Of a stretch of 64,000 nucleotides of DNA, positions 8,852-18,453 are shown in pieces. The stretch is from NCBI GenBank assembly GCA_016713085.1, contig JADJPV010000002.1, forward strand, positions 930,001 through 994,000, read 5' to 3'. The stretch is from Chitinophagaceae bacterium. Its GTDB lineage: Bacteria; Bacteroidota; Bacteroidia; Chitinophagales; Chitinophagaceae. The position numbers and the translations under genes are program-made. The first letter of the stretch is position 1. Every line of letters begins with the position of its first letter. Below the pieces are notes generated by a model. The model was not told the origin of the DNA, searched no databases, and saw only the letters and a list, made by a program, of their open reading frames with translations.

Positions 8852-10949
8852 ATGGCTATTGAAAAACGTAAAATAATTATCAGGGATATCAGCTGGCTTT
8901 CCTTTAATGCAAGGGTTTTGCAGGAAGCAAATGATCCCTCTGTTCCGCTCCGTGAGCGAGTTCGTTTTCTCGGAATTTTCTCCAACAATCTTGATGAGTT
9001 TTTCCGTGTTCGTGTTGCAACGCTGAAACGCATGTCTGAGTTTGGCGATAAAGCCAAAGTAAGAATGCACCTGGAAAAAAATCCTCACCAGATCCTTGAA
9101 CAGATACAGGACATTGTGCTTGAACAGCAGAATGAATTCAACCGCATCTGGAATCAGGTACAGCAGGAATTAAAAAAGGAAAAGATCTTTCTTGTAACAG
9201 AGAAACAACTCAACAAAGAACAGAAACGATTTGTTGAAACCTATTTTGATGAGGATGTGCGTCAGGAAGTAATTCCGCAAATGATTGAAAGCAACCCTTA
9301 CCCGCCCTACCTGCGGGAGCGTTCACTTTATCTTGCTGTGGTAATGAGTAATAAAACAACAGCGTATAAAAAGAAATATGCATTGATTGAAGTGCCTGCA
9401 AAATTCAAACGCCGTTTTGTGAAGCTGCCATCAGCAGCAGGTGAACACTATATCATTTTAATGGAAGATGTGATCCGTCATTGTCTCCCAAAAATATTTT
9501 CTTTTTTAGGGTTCGATCATTATTCAGCACATGTAATTAAGGTTACCAAGGATGCAGAACTTGATCTGGAAAGTGATGTGAGTACTACACTGATTCAAAA
9601 AATTGCAAAGGAGTTAAAAACCGCCGTAAAGGAAAACCTGTTCGGTTTATTTATGATAAAGAAATTGATGCTGGACTTTTGGAATATCTCATCAGAAGAT
9701 TAAATTTATCAAGAAGAGGTAATATCATTCCCGGCGGACGGATTCACAACTTCCGGCATTTCATGGATTTTCCGGGTGATGTGTTTTCTCAAAAACCGGA
9801 ACGAAAAAACCATTCCCCCACCCTGCGTTAAAACGTACCATCCGTGTTACAGATGAAATTTTGAAACAGGATTTGTTATTACATTTTCCATATCATTCTT
9901 TTGACACTGTGATTGATCTGTTACGTGAAGCAGCAATGGATCCTGATGTAAAAGAGATCAAGATCACAGCTTACCGTTTGGCAGATAATTCAAAAGTGAT
10001 TAATGCACTGGCAAACGCTGCAAGAAATGGAAAGATTGTAACAGTGATGTTAGAACTCAGGGCAAGGTTTGATGAAGAAGCCAATCTTTACTGGAAAGAA
10101 CGGCTGGAAGAAGAAGGTGTAAGAGTGTTGATTGGTGTGCCCAATATGAAAGTGCATGCAAAAGTCTGCATCATTAAAAAGAGAATAAAGAACAAAACCA
10201 TTCAGTATGGATTTGTAAGCACAGGAAATTTGAATGAATCAACATCGAGAATTTACGGAGATCATTGCCTGCTGACCGCTAACAGAAAAGTAATGGCTGA
10301 TATCAACAGGATTTTTCATTTCCTTGAAAAACCATTGGTGAGTCACATGAAGTTTCTGCGTCAGTGTAAAACACTGATTGTTTGTCCTACGGGAATGCGT
10401 CGTCATCTGATCAGGTTAATTGACACTGAAATTGCCAATGCAAAGAAAAAACTGCCTGCTTCAATGACGCTGAAAATGAACAGCATCAGCGATGAAGAAC
10501 TGATTACAAAACTCTATGAAGCTGCAAGAGCCGGTGTTGAAATAAAACTCATTGTTCGTGGTATTTTCTGTATGATGACGGAGAGCAGTAAGTTCAAAAT
10601 AAAACCTTATGCGGTGAGTATTGTTGACCAGTACCTGGAGCATAGCCGTGTGTTGATATTTCACAACAACGGTAAAGAGAAAGTTTATATATCTTCGGCT
10701 GACTGGATGGTGCGTAACCTTGACCACCGGATTGAAGCTGCACTTGAAATAACCAATGCAGAAATCAAACAGGAGTTGAAAGATTATGTTGACATTCAGT
10801 TAAAGGATAATGTAAAAGCAAGGATACTGGATAACGACCTGGACAATGTGTATGTACGGAAGAAAGGAAAAACAGTGCGTTCACAGGTTGAAATTTATAA
10901 TTTCCTGCATCAAAAAATACTGAAGCAAATTGAAACTGGCAGCAATTGA
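8852..10949 (+). CDS. ppk1: Polyphosphate kinase 1, two frame breaks
   Basis: PPK1 reversibly polymerises ATP gamma-phosphate into polyphosphate. The N-domain (DISWLSFNARVLQEAND, RVRFLGIFSNNLDEFFRVR) and the catalytic PLD-like halves (EIKITAYRLADNSKVINAL, NMKVHAKVCIIKKR, FVSTGNLNESTSRIYGDH) are all present. The first frame stops at 9703. The next segment (PVRFIYDKEIDAGLLEYL, GNIIPGGRIHNFRHFMDFPGD) is read one frame over, and the C-terminal part from about 9861 in a third. One missing A near 9628-9630 and one in the A run 9804-9809 join all three to about 699 residues, the normal family length. The 3' end overlaps ppx by 20 nt. Confidence 0.92.
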
Positions 10950-11841
10950 TATTGGAAGTAACGCAGCAAGATTATTGATTACCGAAGTAGTGGAAAACGG
11001 GAAAGCCCAGCCTCAATTTAATAAACTCAACCTTGTACGTGTACCTCTCCGTTTGGGATTTGATGTATTTGAAAGCGGCGACATTCCCAAAGCTAAAATC
11101 AACAAAGTAATAGAAACCATTAAGGCTTACAAGCACCTCGTAAGCATTTATGATGTGCAGTACCTCAAAGCCTGTGCAACTTCTGCCATGCGTGATGCAA
11201 AGAATGCGCAGGACATTATCCGCAAAGTGAAAATGGAAACAGGCATTGAAATAAAAGTAATCAGTGGTGATGAAGAGGCTTCGTTTATTTATGAAAATCA
11301 TATTGCTGAAAACTTAGATAAGGCCCACGCCTATTTATACATTGATGTGGGAGGTGGCAGCACCGAACTTACTTTTTTTAATGCCGGTAAATTAGTCTTT
11401 AAAGAATCCTTCAATATCGGTACTATCCGTTTGTTAAAAGGATTGGTGGAAAAAAAACAATGGAATGAGTTAAAAGACTTTCTGAAGCTGAATACAAAAG
11501 GACTGAATGATATTATCGCTATTGGTTCTGGTGGAAACATCAACAAAGTCTTTTCTTTATCGAAACGGAAAGACGGGAAGCCGCTTTCACTTGAATTACT
11601 GCGTGATTATCATAAAGAGTTCAGCAGTTTTTCATTGGAGGACCGGATGAAAAATTATAAACTCCGTGAAGACCGTGCGGATGTAATTGTTCCAGCCCTG
11701 CAGATTTATATCAACGTAATGCGCTGGACTGACACAGAAGAAATTTTTGTTCCCAAGATAGGTTTGGCTGATGGACTTGTGCATATGCTTTATGATGAAG
11801 TAAAAGCTAAGAAGCTGGATGCTTCAACGGTGGTGTTGTAA
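10930..11841 (+). CDS. ppx: Exopolyphosphatase / Ppx-GppA family phosphatase
   Basis: A 303-residue actin/Hsp70-fold phosphatase that hydrolyses polyphosphate ends or pppGpp. Motifs: the N-terminal phosphate loop AAIDIGSNAARLLITEV, the second loop YIDVGGGSTELTFF, and IIAIGSGGNINKVFSL. It lacks the C-terminal helical extension of E. coli Ppx, consistent with the short Bacteroidota form. The start is a TTG at 10930 lying inside the last codons of ppk1, so ppx is probably translationally coupled to the synthase that makes its substrate. Confidence 0.88.
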   Translation: MKLAAIDIGSNAARLLITEVVENGKAQPQFNKLNLVRVPLRLGFDVFESGDIPKAKINKVIETIKAYKHLVSIYDVQYLKACATSAMRDAKNAQDIIRKVKMETGIEIKVISGDEEASFIYENHIAENLDKAHAYLYIDVGGGSTELTFFNAGKLVFKESFNIGTIRLLKGLVEKKQWNELKDFLKLNTKGLNDIIAIGSGGNINKVFSLSKRKDGKPLSLELLRDYHKEFSSFSLEDRMKNYKLREDRADVIVPALQIYINVMRWTDTEEIFVPKIGLADGLVHMLYDEVKAKKLDASTVVL

Positions 11842-11943
11842 TTTCGGAAAGTATAATTGGGAAATTTTGAAATTGAAAGGCAAGTGCCCTATTGTTTTCT
11901 ACTCAAAGTATTCATATATTTTATCTAATAAATACATGTTGCT

Positions 11944-12309
11944 ATGACTGAAAAAGATTTAAAAATACGATCCCGAAAATTTGCTGTTGATGTCCTGAAT
12001 TTTGTTGACTCATTGCCAAACAGGAGAAGTGGAAATATTATCGGCAATCAATTAGGCAGAAGCGCATCTTCAGTAGCTGCCAATTACAGGGCTGCCTGCA
12101 GAGCAAGATCACAGGCTGAATTTATTTCAAAAATCGGTATTGTTGAAGAAGAAGCAGATGAATCTGTTTTTTGGCTGGATATTATTCCCGATACAAAAAA
12201 TGCAAGTATAGAAACTGTTGAACCTTTGTTGAAGGAAGCAAGGGAACTCACAGCTATCTTTACATCCTCAAGCAAAACAGCTAAAGCAAACAGACCGGCA
12301 AAGCAGTAA
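11944..12309 (+). CDS. Four-helix bundle protein (23S rRNA intervening-sequence protein family)
   Basis: A 121-residue helical protein with the family pattern: IRSRKFAVDVLNFVDSLPN, then IIGNQLGRSASSVAANYRAACRARSQAEFISKIGIVEEEADES and WLDII. This matches TIGR02436 proteins, first found in intervening sequences of 23S rRNA genes but widespread as free-standing ORFs of unknown role; structures of homologues are homopentameric bundles. Here it stands between ppx and panB, with no rRNA nearby. A roughly 100-bp spacer separates it from ppx. Confidence 0.82.
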   Translation: MTEKDLKIRSRKFAVDVLNFVDSLPNRRSGNIIGNQLGRSASSVAANYRAACRARSQAEFISKIGIVEEEADESVFWLDIIPDTKNASIETVEPLLKEARELTAIFTSSSKTAKANRPAKQ

Positions 12310-12363
12310 AGCTTGTTGTATTCAATTTCAAAATTTCGAAATTCAAAAATTCCAAAATTTAGC

Positions 12364-13179
12364 ATGTCAACAAATAAGGATGTAAAACGGGTTACAACCA
12401 ATACTCTGCAGAAAATGAAATCATCGGGTGAAAAGATCTCCATGATCACCGCCTATGATTTTTCATTTGCAGGAATTTTTGATACTGCAGGTATTGATGT
12501 GATTCTTGTGGGCGACAGTGCCAGCAATGTAATGGCAGGACATGAAACAACTTTGCCAATTACACTGGAGCAGATGATCTATCATGCGCAATCGGTGATC
12601 CGTGCGATTAAACATTGCCTCGTTGTTGTTGATCTTCCTTTTGGTACTTATCAATCCAACTCAGATATTGCTTTGGCATCTGCTATTCGCATCATGAAAG
12701 AAACCGGCGCACATGCAATCAAGCTTGAAGGTGGTGAAGAAGCAATTGAATCAATCAAACGCATAGTTGCTGCCGGAATACCGGTGATGGGACATTTGGG
12801 TTTAACACCTCAATCCATTTATAAATTTGGTACATACACAGTAAGGGCAAAGGAAGAAGAAGAAGCAAATAAATTAAGAAAGGATGCAAAGTTGTTAGAA
12901 GATGCAGGATGCTTTGCAACTGTTTTAGAAAAAATTCCTGCTGCACTGGCAAAAGAAGTTTCAGAAAGTTTGCACATCCCCACTATCGGAATTGGCGCAG
13001 GCGGTTTCTGCGATGGACAGGTATTGGTAATGCATGATATGCTGGGCATTAATACAGAATTTAAACCAAGATTTCTGCGGCAGTACTTAAATCTGTACGA
13101 ACAGATCACCGGTGCTGTGCAGCAATATATAAAAGATGTGAAGAGTAGCGATTTTCCGAATGCGGGGGAATCATATTAA
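12364..13179 (+). CDS. panB: 3-methyl-2-oxobutanoate hydroxymethyltransferase (ketopantoate synthase)
   Basis: PanB transfers a hydroxymethyl group from methylene-THF to ketoisovalerate, the first committed step to pantothenate. Seen: ISMITAYDFSFAGIFD, ILVGDSASNVMAGHETTLPI with the metal-binding Asp, KLEGGEE, PVMGHLGLTPQSIYKFG, and IPTIGIGAGGFCDGQVLVMHD. The length (271 residues) is typical. I chose ATG 12364 over the ORF start at 12313, because the 17 extra residues are A/T-rich spacer with no family match. It lies downstream of panC-panD but separated by the polyphosphate genes. Confidence 0.95.
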   Translation: MSTNKDVKRVTTNTLQKMKSSGEKISMITAYDFSFAGIFDTAGIDVILVGDSASNVMAGHETTLPITLEQMIYHAQSVIRAIKHCLVVVDLPFGTYQSNSDIALASAIRIMKETGAHAIKLEGGEEAIESIKRIVAAGIPVMGHLGLTPQSIYKFGTYTVRAKEEEEANKLRKDAKLLEDAGCFATVLEKIPAALAKEVSESLHIPTIGIGAGGFCDGQVLVMHDMLGINTEFKPRFLRQYLNLYEQITGAVQQYIKDVKSSDFPNAGESY

Positions 13180-13238
13180 TTATGATTGTAACTAACAGAA
13201 GTTGGTGTTTGTGTAGTTGATCATCATTACAAAGTAAT

Positions 13239-14105
13239 TCAATATTCATTAAACCATTCAAAACTTTCTATAGTACGATATTCTTTTGGGATAGATTTTA
13301 GCTTAATTCTTTTTACGTTTTCAGAAGAGTACAATTCTTTATTGGTTAGAAAATAAGAGTGATTAATTGTGTCAGCTTTGTCAGGATAAATAAATTCAAT
13401 TGTATCAACATTAAAATTATTCCATTTATACTTATAAAGCCCAACTTCACCGGGGTGTCCATATTGTACGCCACGAATTATTTTCTCTTTCGGTGAAAAA
13501 GTTGGATTGATGAATTGATACTCTCTTGAAAAAGCTCCTTTATCTGTCAGATTTAGATAAACATTGAAAATGTCACGCCTGCAACAACCTGATTCAGGAT
13601 ACAAATGAACTAAGAAGTCTCTCATACCATCGCCATCTACATCTCTAATTGTATCGTTTACATAGGACATACCATGTTGTAACCTATTTAGTACAGAAGC
13701 CAATTTATTGCCCTTTATGTGGTAAATATCTATATATACTCCCCAGGGAGCCCGTCTTCGGATTAAAATATGCCTTTGTTTTTTTGAGAATAAGCGCCCG
13801 ATTCTAATATTAACAGCAACATTATAAGAGCTGCCCTCTAACGTTATTTCATACTCCTTGTAATAATTGTCAGTTTGAATGTTTTGTTTTGCAATTCTTA
13901 TTGCTTCGTTTAAAACCTTGTCAAGACTTAAGCTGTCAGCTATTTCATCTCTCGTAACTTGTTCTTTTCTTTCTTCTTTCGGCAATGTGTTTTTCTCAAT
14001 ATTATCTTTTGGAACGGATATAATTTTGTTATTACCTGACCTTTGCTTACATGAACAAAAAATAAGTAAAAGAGAAAGAATAAAGATGGTTGAGATCGAT
14101 TTCAT
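13239..14105 (-). CDS. Hypothetical lipoprotein
   Basis: A 288-residue protein with a lipoprotein-type N-terminus (MKSISTIFILSLLLIFCSC; acylation expected at the second Cys). A calcium-loop-like or FG-GAP-like segment DTIRDVDGDGMRDFLVHLYP is followed by a CC pair. Such an aspartate-rich loop appears in extracytoplasmic Bacteroidota proteins of unknown function. No family is recognised beyond this. It is convergent with panB and followed upstream by another secreted unknown on the same strand. Confidence 0.6.
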   Translation of the reverse strand: MKSISTIFILSLLLIFCSCKQRSGNNKIISVPKDNIEKNTLPKEERKEQVTRDEIADSLSLDKVLNEAIRIAKQNIQTDNYYKEYEITLEGSSYNVAVNIRIGRLFSKKQRHILIRRRAPWGVYIDIYHIKGNKLASVLNRLQHGMSYVNDTIRDVDGDGMRDFLVHLYPESGCCRRDIFNVYLNLTDKGAFSREYQFINPTFSPKEKIIRGVQYGHPGEVGLYKYKWNNFNVDTIEFIYPDKADTINHSYFLTNKELYSSENVKRIKLKSIPKEYRTIESFEWFNEY

Positions 14106-14178
14106 TTAGTTACAGTATACAAGCTAATTTATGCTATTACAAGCAGCTCTCAAAACAATTAATTCGTTTTGCAATGCT

Positions 14179-14601
14179 CTATTTAAAAATCGTATCCGCA
14201 TTCAGCACTGCCCATAACTTCAGTCCGTCATATTTTTCTTCCAGCGTTTTTAAGAATGGTTTTACATCCATCAGCACTTTGCGTTCTTCCAGCACTTCCA
14301 CATCAGCAAAGAACACACGGCTGAGATAAATCCGTTCACGTTTCAGCATATAATCATTCCGCATTCTTGCACGTTGCTTTGAATCTTTAACCGGTGTTTC
14401 GCAGAATACAACCATTAAAGATTTTTCTTTATTGGTATTGGTGAGGCGCAATACCTGGCAGACTAATAATTTTTCTTTTGGTAAAGAAAAAGTAGCAATA
14501 GAGTCTGCAGTAACTGTGTTTACATATCCTGCAGAAAATACCTGCGTATAAGCACTGTTTGTGATGACCCATAAATAAGTCAGGAGTAGCAGTTTAATCA
14601 T
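14179..14601 (-). CDS. Hypothetical secreted protein
   Basis: From ATG 14601 the protein opens with a good signal peptide (MIKLLLLTYLWVITNSAYTQ); the ATG six codons upstream (14619) is also in frame but adds a charged extension. The mature part of about 120 residues alternates strands and charged loops (EKLLVCQVLRLTNTNKEK, RERIYLSRVFFADVEVLEER) and ends with KLWAVLNADTIFK. I do not recognise a family. It is divergent to the TonB-dependent receptor and may be functionally unrelated. Confidence 0.55.
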   Translation of the reverse strand: MIKLLLLTYLWVITNSAYTQVFSAGYVNTVTADSIATFSLPKEKLLVCQVLRLTNTNKEKSLMVVFCETPVKDSKQRARMRNDYMLKRERIYLSRVFFADVEVLEERKVLMDVKPFLKTLEEKYDGLKLWAVLNADTIFK

Positions 14602-14734
14602 AGATATTGTTTTAATCAAAAATTATAGCGGGGTGCTGAACAACTCTATGTAAGTAATAGACAAACGAAAGTTTGTGAATAAAACTATGACGATTAATAG
14701 ACATCTTTCTGCACCATTTCGCTGCCTTGCACCC

Positions 14735-14742
14735 TATCTTTG
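14735..14742 (+). promoter_or_regulatory. Bacteroidota -7 element (TATCTTTG) for the TonB-dependent receptor
   Basis: TATCTTTG fully matches TAnnTTTG and ends 23 bp before the receptor ATG at 14766. No cobalamin-riboswitch B12 box was found between it and the start. Confidence 0.5.
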
Positions 14743-14765
14743 CGGCCAACAAAACTGACCAACGA

Positions 14766-16682
14766 ATGAAAAAGTATTTTTTCATAGTAATAGCTGCAAT
14801 TGCTGCCGTAAATTCAACTGCACAGCAAAAAGAAATTGAATTAGATCCCATTACTGTTACTGCTTCATTGATACCACAGAGCTCTTCAAAAACAGGAAGA
14901 AATATTATCATCATTAAAGGTGAACAGATCAATAAACTGCCGGTTAATTCTATTGATGAATTAATTCGTTATTTACCCGGTGTGGAAGTGCAGAGCCGTG
15001 GCCCAATGGGTACACAAAGCAATATCACCATTCGTGGCGGAACCTTTCAACAGGTATTAATTATTTTAGATGGTGTTCGTTTAAATGATCCGTTAACAGG
15101 ACATTTCAATTCATATATCCCCATCTCCCCTGCTGAAATTGATCGTATTGAAATTTTGAAAGGTGCATCATCTGCTGTTTATGGAACCGAAGCAGTTGGT
15201 GGTGTAGTAAATATCATCAGCAAAACATTTGCTGCACAAAAAGGAAAACAGCAACAAAGGTTAAACGGACAGGTAACTGCAGGTGATTATGGTTTGCGTA
15301 ATGCACAGGCAGGTTTCAGCTGGCAGAAAAATAAAACCGCTTTATCAGGTGGTGTGTTACAGAATGTTGCTGATGGTCAACCACTGCGGGGAACAAATGG
15401 TTTCTTTAATCTCACCACCATTTCAGTTTCTGCAAAACAGTACATATCTGAGAATAGTAGTATCGCTTATCGTGGTGCATATGATGACAGAAATTTCAAT
15501 GCACAGAATTTCTATACAAATTTTTTAACTGATTCTGCAACCGAACGTGTCATCACAAGATGGCATCAATTAAATTTCACGTATCAAAAAAACAAACATA
15601 AATTCAGTATTGATGCCGGTGCAAAAGATGCATCTGATAAATACCAGTTCCGCAAAGCATCTGCTGCTAACACCAACCGTTCAAAAATTTACCAGGCACT
15701 GGCAATACATAATTATACCATCAATCAACAGTCAACTATTACATCGGGTGTTCAGTTGATTGAACGGAGTGTAAAATCGAACAACCGTGGCAATCACAGC
15801 ATCACTTCAACAGGAGTATTTGTTATTCTTAATCAGCAGATCGGGGAACATATAACCATCAATCCTGCTTTGCGTGCAGATTGGAATGAAAGAGCCGGCT
15901 GGGAATTAATTCCACAATTAAATCTTTCTTACCGCACAGAAAAATTACAGCTCAGAGCAAGTGCAGGAAGAAGCACAAGAGATGCAGACTTCACCGAACG
16001 CTTTAATAATTATCAGCCTGCGTCAGTTGCAAGCGGTAACCGCATTGGTAATCCTGATCTTGAAGCTGAAACGTCATTCAGTTATGAAGCAGGCGCTGAT
16101 TATTTTATTGTAAAAGATTTTAAAGTATCTGCAGGATGGTTTCAACGTTTTCATAATGGTTTGATTGATTATGCTGCTACTGCTTATGCAGATATGCCAA
16201 GACAGGTGAATCTTGTTCCCGGTGGTACTTACAGTCTGGCAAAAAATATTGATAAAGTAAACACAAGAGGTGTTGAAACAGACTTGCAGTACAGCAAAGA
16301 ATTTGCACCTAATCATCGAGTTTCAGTTGCAATGGGAGCCATCTGGATGAAGAGTACCAGCAGTGATACTGTTCCTTCGCTCTATGTTTCCAATCATGCA
16401 AAATTCTTTTACAATTTTTCTGTGCAGTACAGGTATAAATTCATCAGCATTGCGTTGAATGGTTTGTATAAACAACGTACTCCTCAAACAGGAAACGCAG
16501 CTTTCGTTCCGGTGAGTAAAGATTATTTCCTGATGAATGCAAGACTGGAAGGAATTTTTCTTGGGAATAAACTAGGTGTATTTGTACAGGCCGATAATGT
16601 ATTCAACCGCAGGTACAGCGATATACTGGGAACTGTTATGCCCAACCGCTGGGTAATGGGTGGTATTAAGGTTTCATTATAA
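14766..16682 (+). CDS. TonB-dependent outer-membrane receptor (BtuB-like size)
   Basis: A 638-residue receptor. The signal peptide is MKKYFFIVIAAIAAVNSTAQ, followed directly by a TonB-box-like stretch (IELDPITVTA). The plug domain carries INKLPVNSIDELIRYLPGVEV, ITIRGGTFQQVLIILDGVRLND and IEILKGASSAVYGTEAVGGVVNII. The barrel runs to the C-terminus. It lacks a carboxypeptidase-like N-terminal extension and has no SusD partner, so it resembles BtuB/siderophore receptors rather than SusC. The substrate is unknown. The ATG at 14766 is preferred over 14727, because the signal peptide begins there. A diverged copy of its last codons lies downstream at 16757-16786. Confidence 0.9.
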   Translation: MKKYFFIVIAAIAAVNSTAQQKEIELDPITVTASLIPQSSSKTGRNIIIIKGEQINKLPVNSIDELIRYLPGVEVQSRGPMGTQSNITIRGGTFQQVLIILDGVRLNDPLTGHFNSYIPISPAEIDRIEILKGASSAVYGTEAVGGVVNIISKTFAAQKGKQQQRLNGQVTAGDYGLRNAQAGFSWQKNKTALSGGVLQNVADGQPLRGTNGFFNLTTISVSAKQYISENSSIAYRGAYDDRNFNAQNFYTNFLTDSATERVITRWHQLNFTYQKNKHKFSIDAGAKDASDKYQFRKASAANTNRSKIYQALAIHNYTINQQSTITSGVQLIERSVKSNNRGNHSITSTGVFVILNQQIGEHITINPALRADWNERAGWELIPQLNLSYRTEKLQLRASAGRSTRDADFTERFNNYQPASVASGNRIGNPDLEAETSFSYEAGADYFIVKDFKVSAGWFQRFHNGLIDYAATAYADMPRQVNLVPGGTYSLAKNIDKVNTRGVETDLQYSKEFAPNHRVSVAMGAIWMKSTSSDTVPSLYVSNHAKFFYNFSVQYRYKFISIALNGLYKQRTPQTGNAAFVPVSKDYFLMNARLEGIFLGNKLGVFVQADNVFNRRYSDILGTVMPNRWVMGGIKVSL

Positions 16683-16686
16683 AATC

Positions 16687-16748
16687 AGGTATGCCATACT
16701 TAAACTTACTGATGATATAAAACTGTCTGCTAAAAGTATGGCATACCT
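16687..16748. repeat. Inverted-repeat element (AGGTATGCCATACTT arms)
   Basis: AGGTATGCCATACTT at 16687-16701 is the exact inverse complement of AAGTATGGCATACCT at 16734-16748, with a 32-nt loop. The same arms recur, nearly loopless, at 20703-20735. It begins 4 bp after the receptor stop codon. Confidence 0.75.
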
Positions 16749-16756
16749 GCTCCATC

Positions 16757-16786
16757 GGTAATGGGTGGAATAAAAGTCACATTATA
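16757..16786 (+). pseudogene. Diverged duplicate of the receptor gene's last ten codons
   Basis: GGTAATGGGTGGAATAAAAG and the following bases encode VMGGIKVTL and a stop, matching the receptor C-terminus VMGGIKVSL (16651-16682) at protein level. Most base differences are synonymous. It looks like the remnant 3' end of a second, related receptor gene. Confidence 0.55.
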
Positions 16787-16831
16787 ATCAACGCTTTTTC
16801 AGGATATTTGCAGCCTCAATAAAACGATTGT

Positions 16832-18358
16832 ATGCAGGATATCTTAAAGCAGTTAGGAATTAAAGACAATAACTCTGGTGTTTCAACCGGTGTAAACTGG
16901 ATGAAATCCGGAGGCGAAACAATTGTGTCCTCCTCTCCCGTTGATGCAAAAAATATTGCTTCCGTTACAGGAGCAGATAAAGAATCGTACGAAACGGTAA
17001 TCAAAAAAGCAGAAGAAGCTTTTAAAGAATGGCGCACATGGCCCGCTCCAAAGCGTGGAGAAATCGTACGGCAAATTGCTGAAGCATTACGTGCAAAAAA
17101 AGAACCGCTGGGTAAATTGGTTTCCTATGAAATGGGAAAAAGTTTACAGGAAGGTTACGGCGAAGTGCAGGAAATGATTGATATCTGTGATTTTGCTGTT
17201 GGCCTCAGCCGCCAGTTACATGGATTAACGATGCACAGCGAACGCCCCCTGCATCGCATGTATGAGCAATGGCATCCCCTTGGAATTGTTGGAATCATAT
17301 CAGCATTTAATTTCCCTGTTGCTGTTTGGAGCTGGAATACGATGCTTGCATGGATCTGTGGTGATGTTTGTATCTGGAAACCATCTGAAAAAGTTCCTTT
17401 ATGCGGCAGTGCCTGTCAGAATATTGTTGCGGAGGTATTTGCAAAAAATAATGTTCCGGAAGGTGTAAGCTGTTTAATTCAGGGTGGCAGAGAAGTTGGT
17501 GAATGGATGAGTAATGATACAAGAGTTCCATTAGTTTCTGCAACCGGAAGTACAAGAATGGGTAAAGCGGTGGGTGCTGCTGTTGGTCAGCGTTTGGGAA
17601 GAAGTTTATTAGAACTTGGTGGAAACAATGCCATCATCATCAGTGAACATGCTGATCTGAATATTGCAATTCGTGGTGCAGTGTTTGGTGCAGTTGGTAC
17701 TGCCGGACAACGTTGTACAACAACAAGACGTTTGATCATTCATGAAAGTATTTACGATACAGTAAAAGAAAAATTAGTAGCAGCTTATAAGCAGTTGAGT
17801 ATTGGCGATCCGTTGAATGAAAGCAATCACGTGGGGCCATTAATTGATCAGGATGCTGTGGCTGCATATTCAAAATCGATTGAACAGTGCAAAGCAGAAG
17901 GTGGAAAATTTGTGGTTGAAGGCGCTGTATTATCAGGCATTGGTTATGAAAGCGGCTGCTATGTAAAACCATGTATTGCTGAAGCAGAACCTCATTATAA
18001 AATTGTACAGCATGAAACCTTTGCTCCCATTTTATATTTACTGAAGTATAAAACCATTGATGAAGCCATTGCAATTCAGAACGGAGTTCCGCAGGGATTA
18101 TCATCTTCCATCATGACCTTGAATCTTCGTGAAGCAGAACAATTCTTATCAACTGGCGGCAGCGATTGCGGCATTGCCAATGTAAACATCGGCACCAGCG
18201 GCGCTGAAATTGGCGGAGCTTTTGGTGGTGAAAAAGAAACAGGTGGTGGCCGTGAAAGCGGAAGCGATGCCTGGAGAAATTACATGCGCCGGCAAACAAA
18301 TACCATCAATTATTCCAATAATCTGCCGTTGGCACAGGGAATTAAGTTTGATCTCTAA
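16832..18358 (+). CDS. Aldehyde dehydrogenase, ALDH7/antiquitin-like (probable L-aminoadipate-semialdehyde dehydrogenase)
   Basis: A 508-residue NAD(P)-dependent aldehyde dehydrogenase. Motifs seen: GIISAFNFPVAVWSWN (active-site Asn region), WKPSEKVPL, the Gly-rich VSATGSTRMGKAVG, LLELGGNNAIII with the general-base Glu, and GTAGQRCTTTRRLI with the catalytic Cys. The pattern and length fit the ALDH7 clade, which oxidises aminoadipate semialdehyde in lysine breakdown; no other lysine-catabolic gene is adjacent, so the substrate is inferred. It stands alone between the receptor and the subtilase. Confidence 0.88.
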   Translation: MQDILKQLGIKDNNSGVSTGVNWMKSGGETIVSSSPVDAKNIASVTGADKESYETVIKKAEEAFKEWRTWPAPKRGEIVRQIAEALRAKKEPLGKLVSYEMGKSLQEGYGEVQEMIDICDFAVGLSRQLHGLTMHSERPLHRMYEQWHPLGIVGIISAFNFPVAVWSWNTMLAWICGDVCIWKPSEKVPLCGSACQNIVAEVFAKNNVPEGVSCLIQGGREVGEWMSNDTRVPLVSATGSTRMGKAVGAAVGQRLGRSLLELGGNNAIIISEHADLNIAIRGAVFGAVGTAGQRCTTTRRLIIHESIYDTVKEKLVAAYKQLSIGDPLNESNHVGPLIDQDAVAAYSKSIEQCKAEGGKFVVEGAVLSGIGYESGCYVKPCIAEAEPHYKIVQHETFAPILYLLKYKTIDEAIAIQNGVPQGLSSSIMTLNLREAEQFLSTGGSDCGIANVNIGTSGAEIGGAFGGEKETGGGRESGSDAWRNYMRRQTNTINYSNNLPLAQGIKFDL

Positions 18359-18367
18359 AAAAAACAC

Positions 18368-18425
18368 TCAAAATCCTCATAATTGTGGTTAGACGGTATG
18401 TTTAATTTTGAGGATTATTGCAATT
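18368..18425 (+). terminator. Possible terminator after the aldehyde dehydrogenase
   Basis: TCAAAATCCTCA and TGAGGATTATTG can pair around a large A/T-rich loop, followed by a short T-rich stretch. The loop is long, so this is weak. Confidence 0.3.
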
Positions 18426-18453
18426 TTACCATTATAGAACAAAACAATAACGA

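Noticed and set aside
9626..9810. Programmed frameshifting in ppk1
   Set aside because: Two separate shifts in short A runs without a slippery heptamer-plus-structure signal, in a window where many genes show the same defect.
14619..14766. Cobalamin riboswitch before the BtuB-like receptor
   Set aside because: The leader is only about 20 nt after the -7 element and contains no B12-box sequence.
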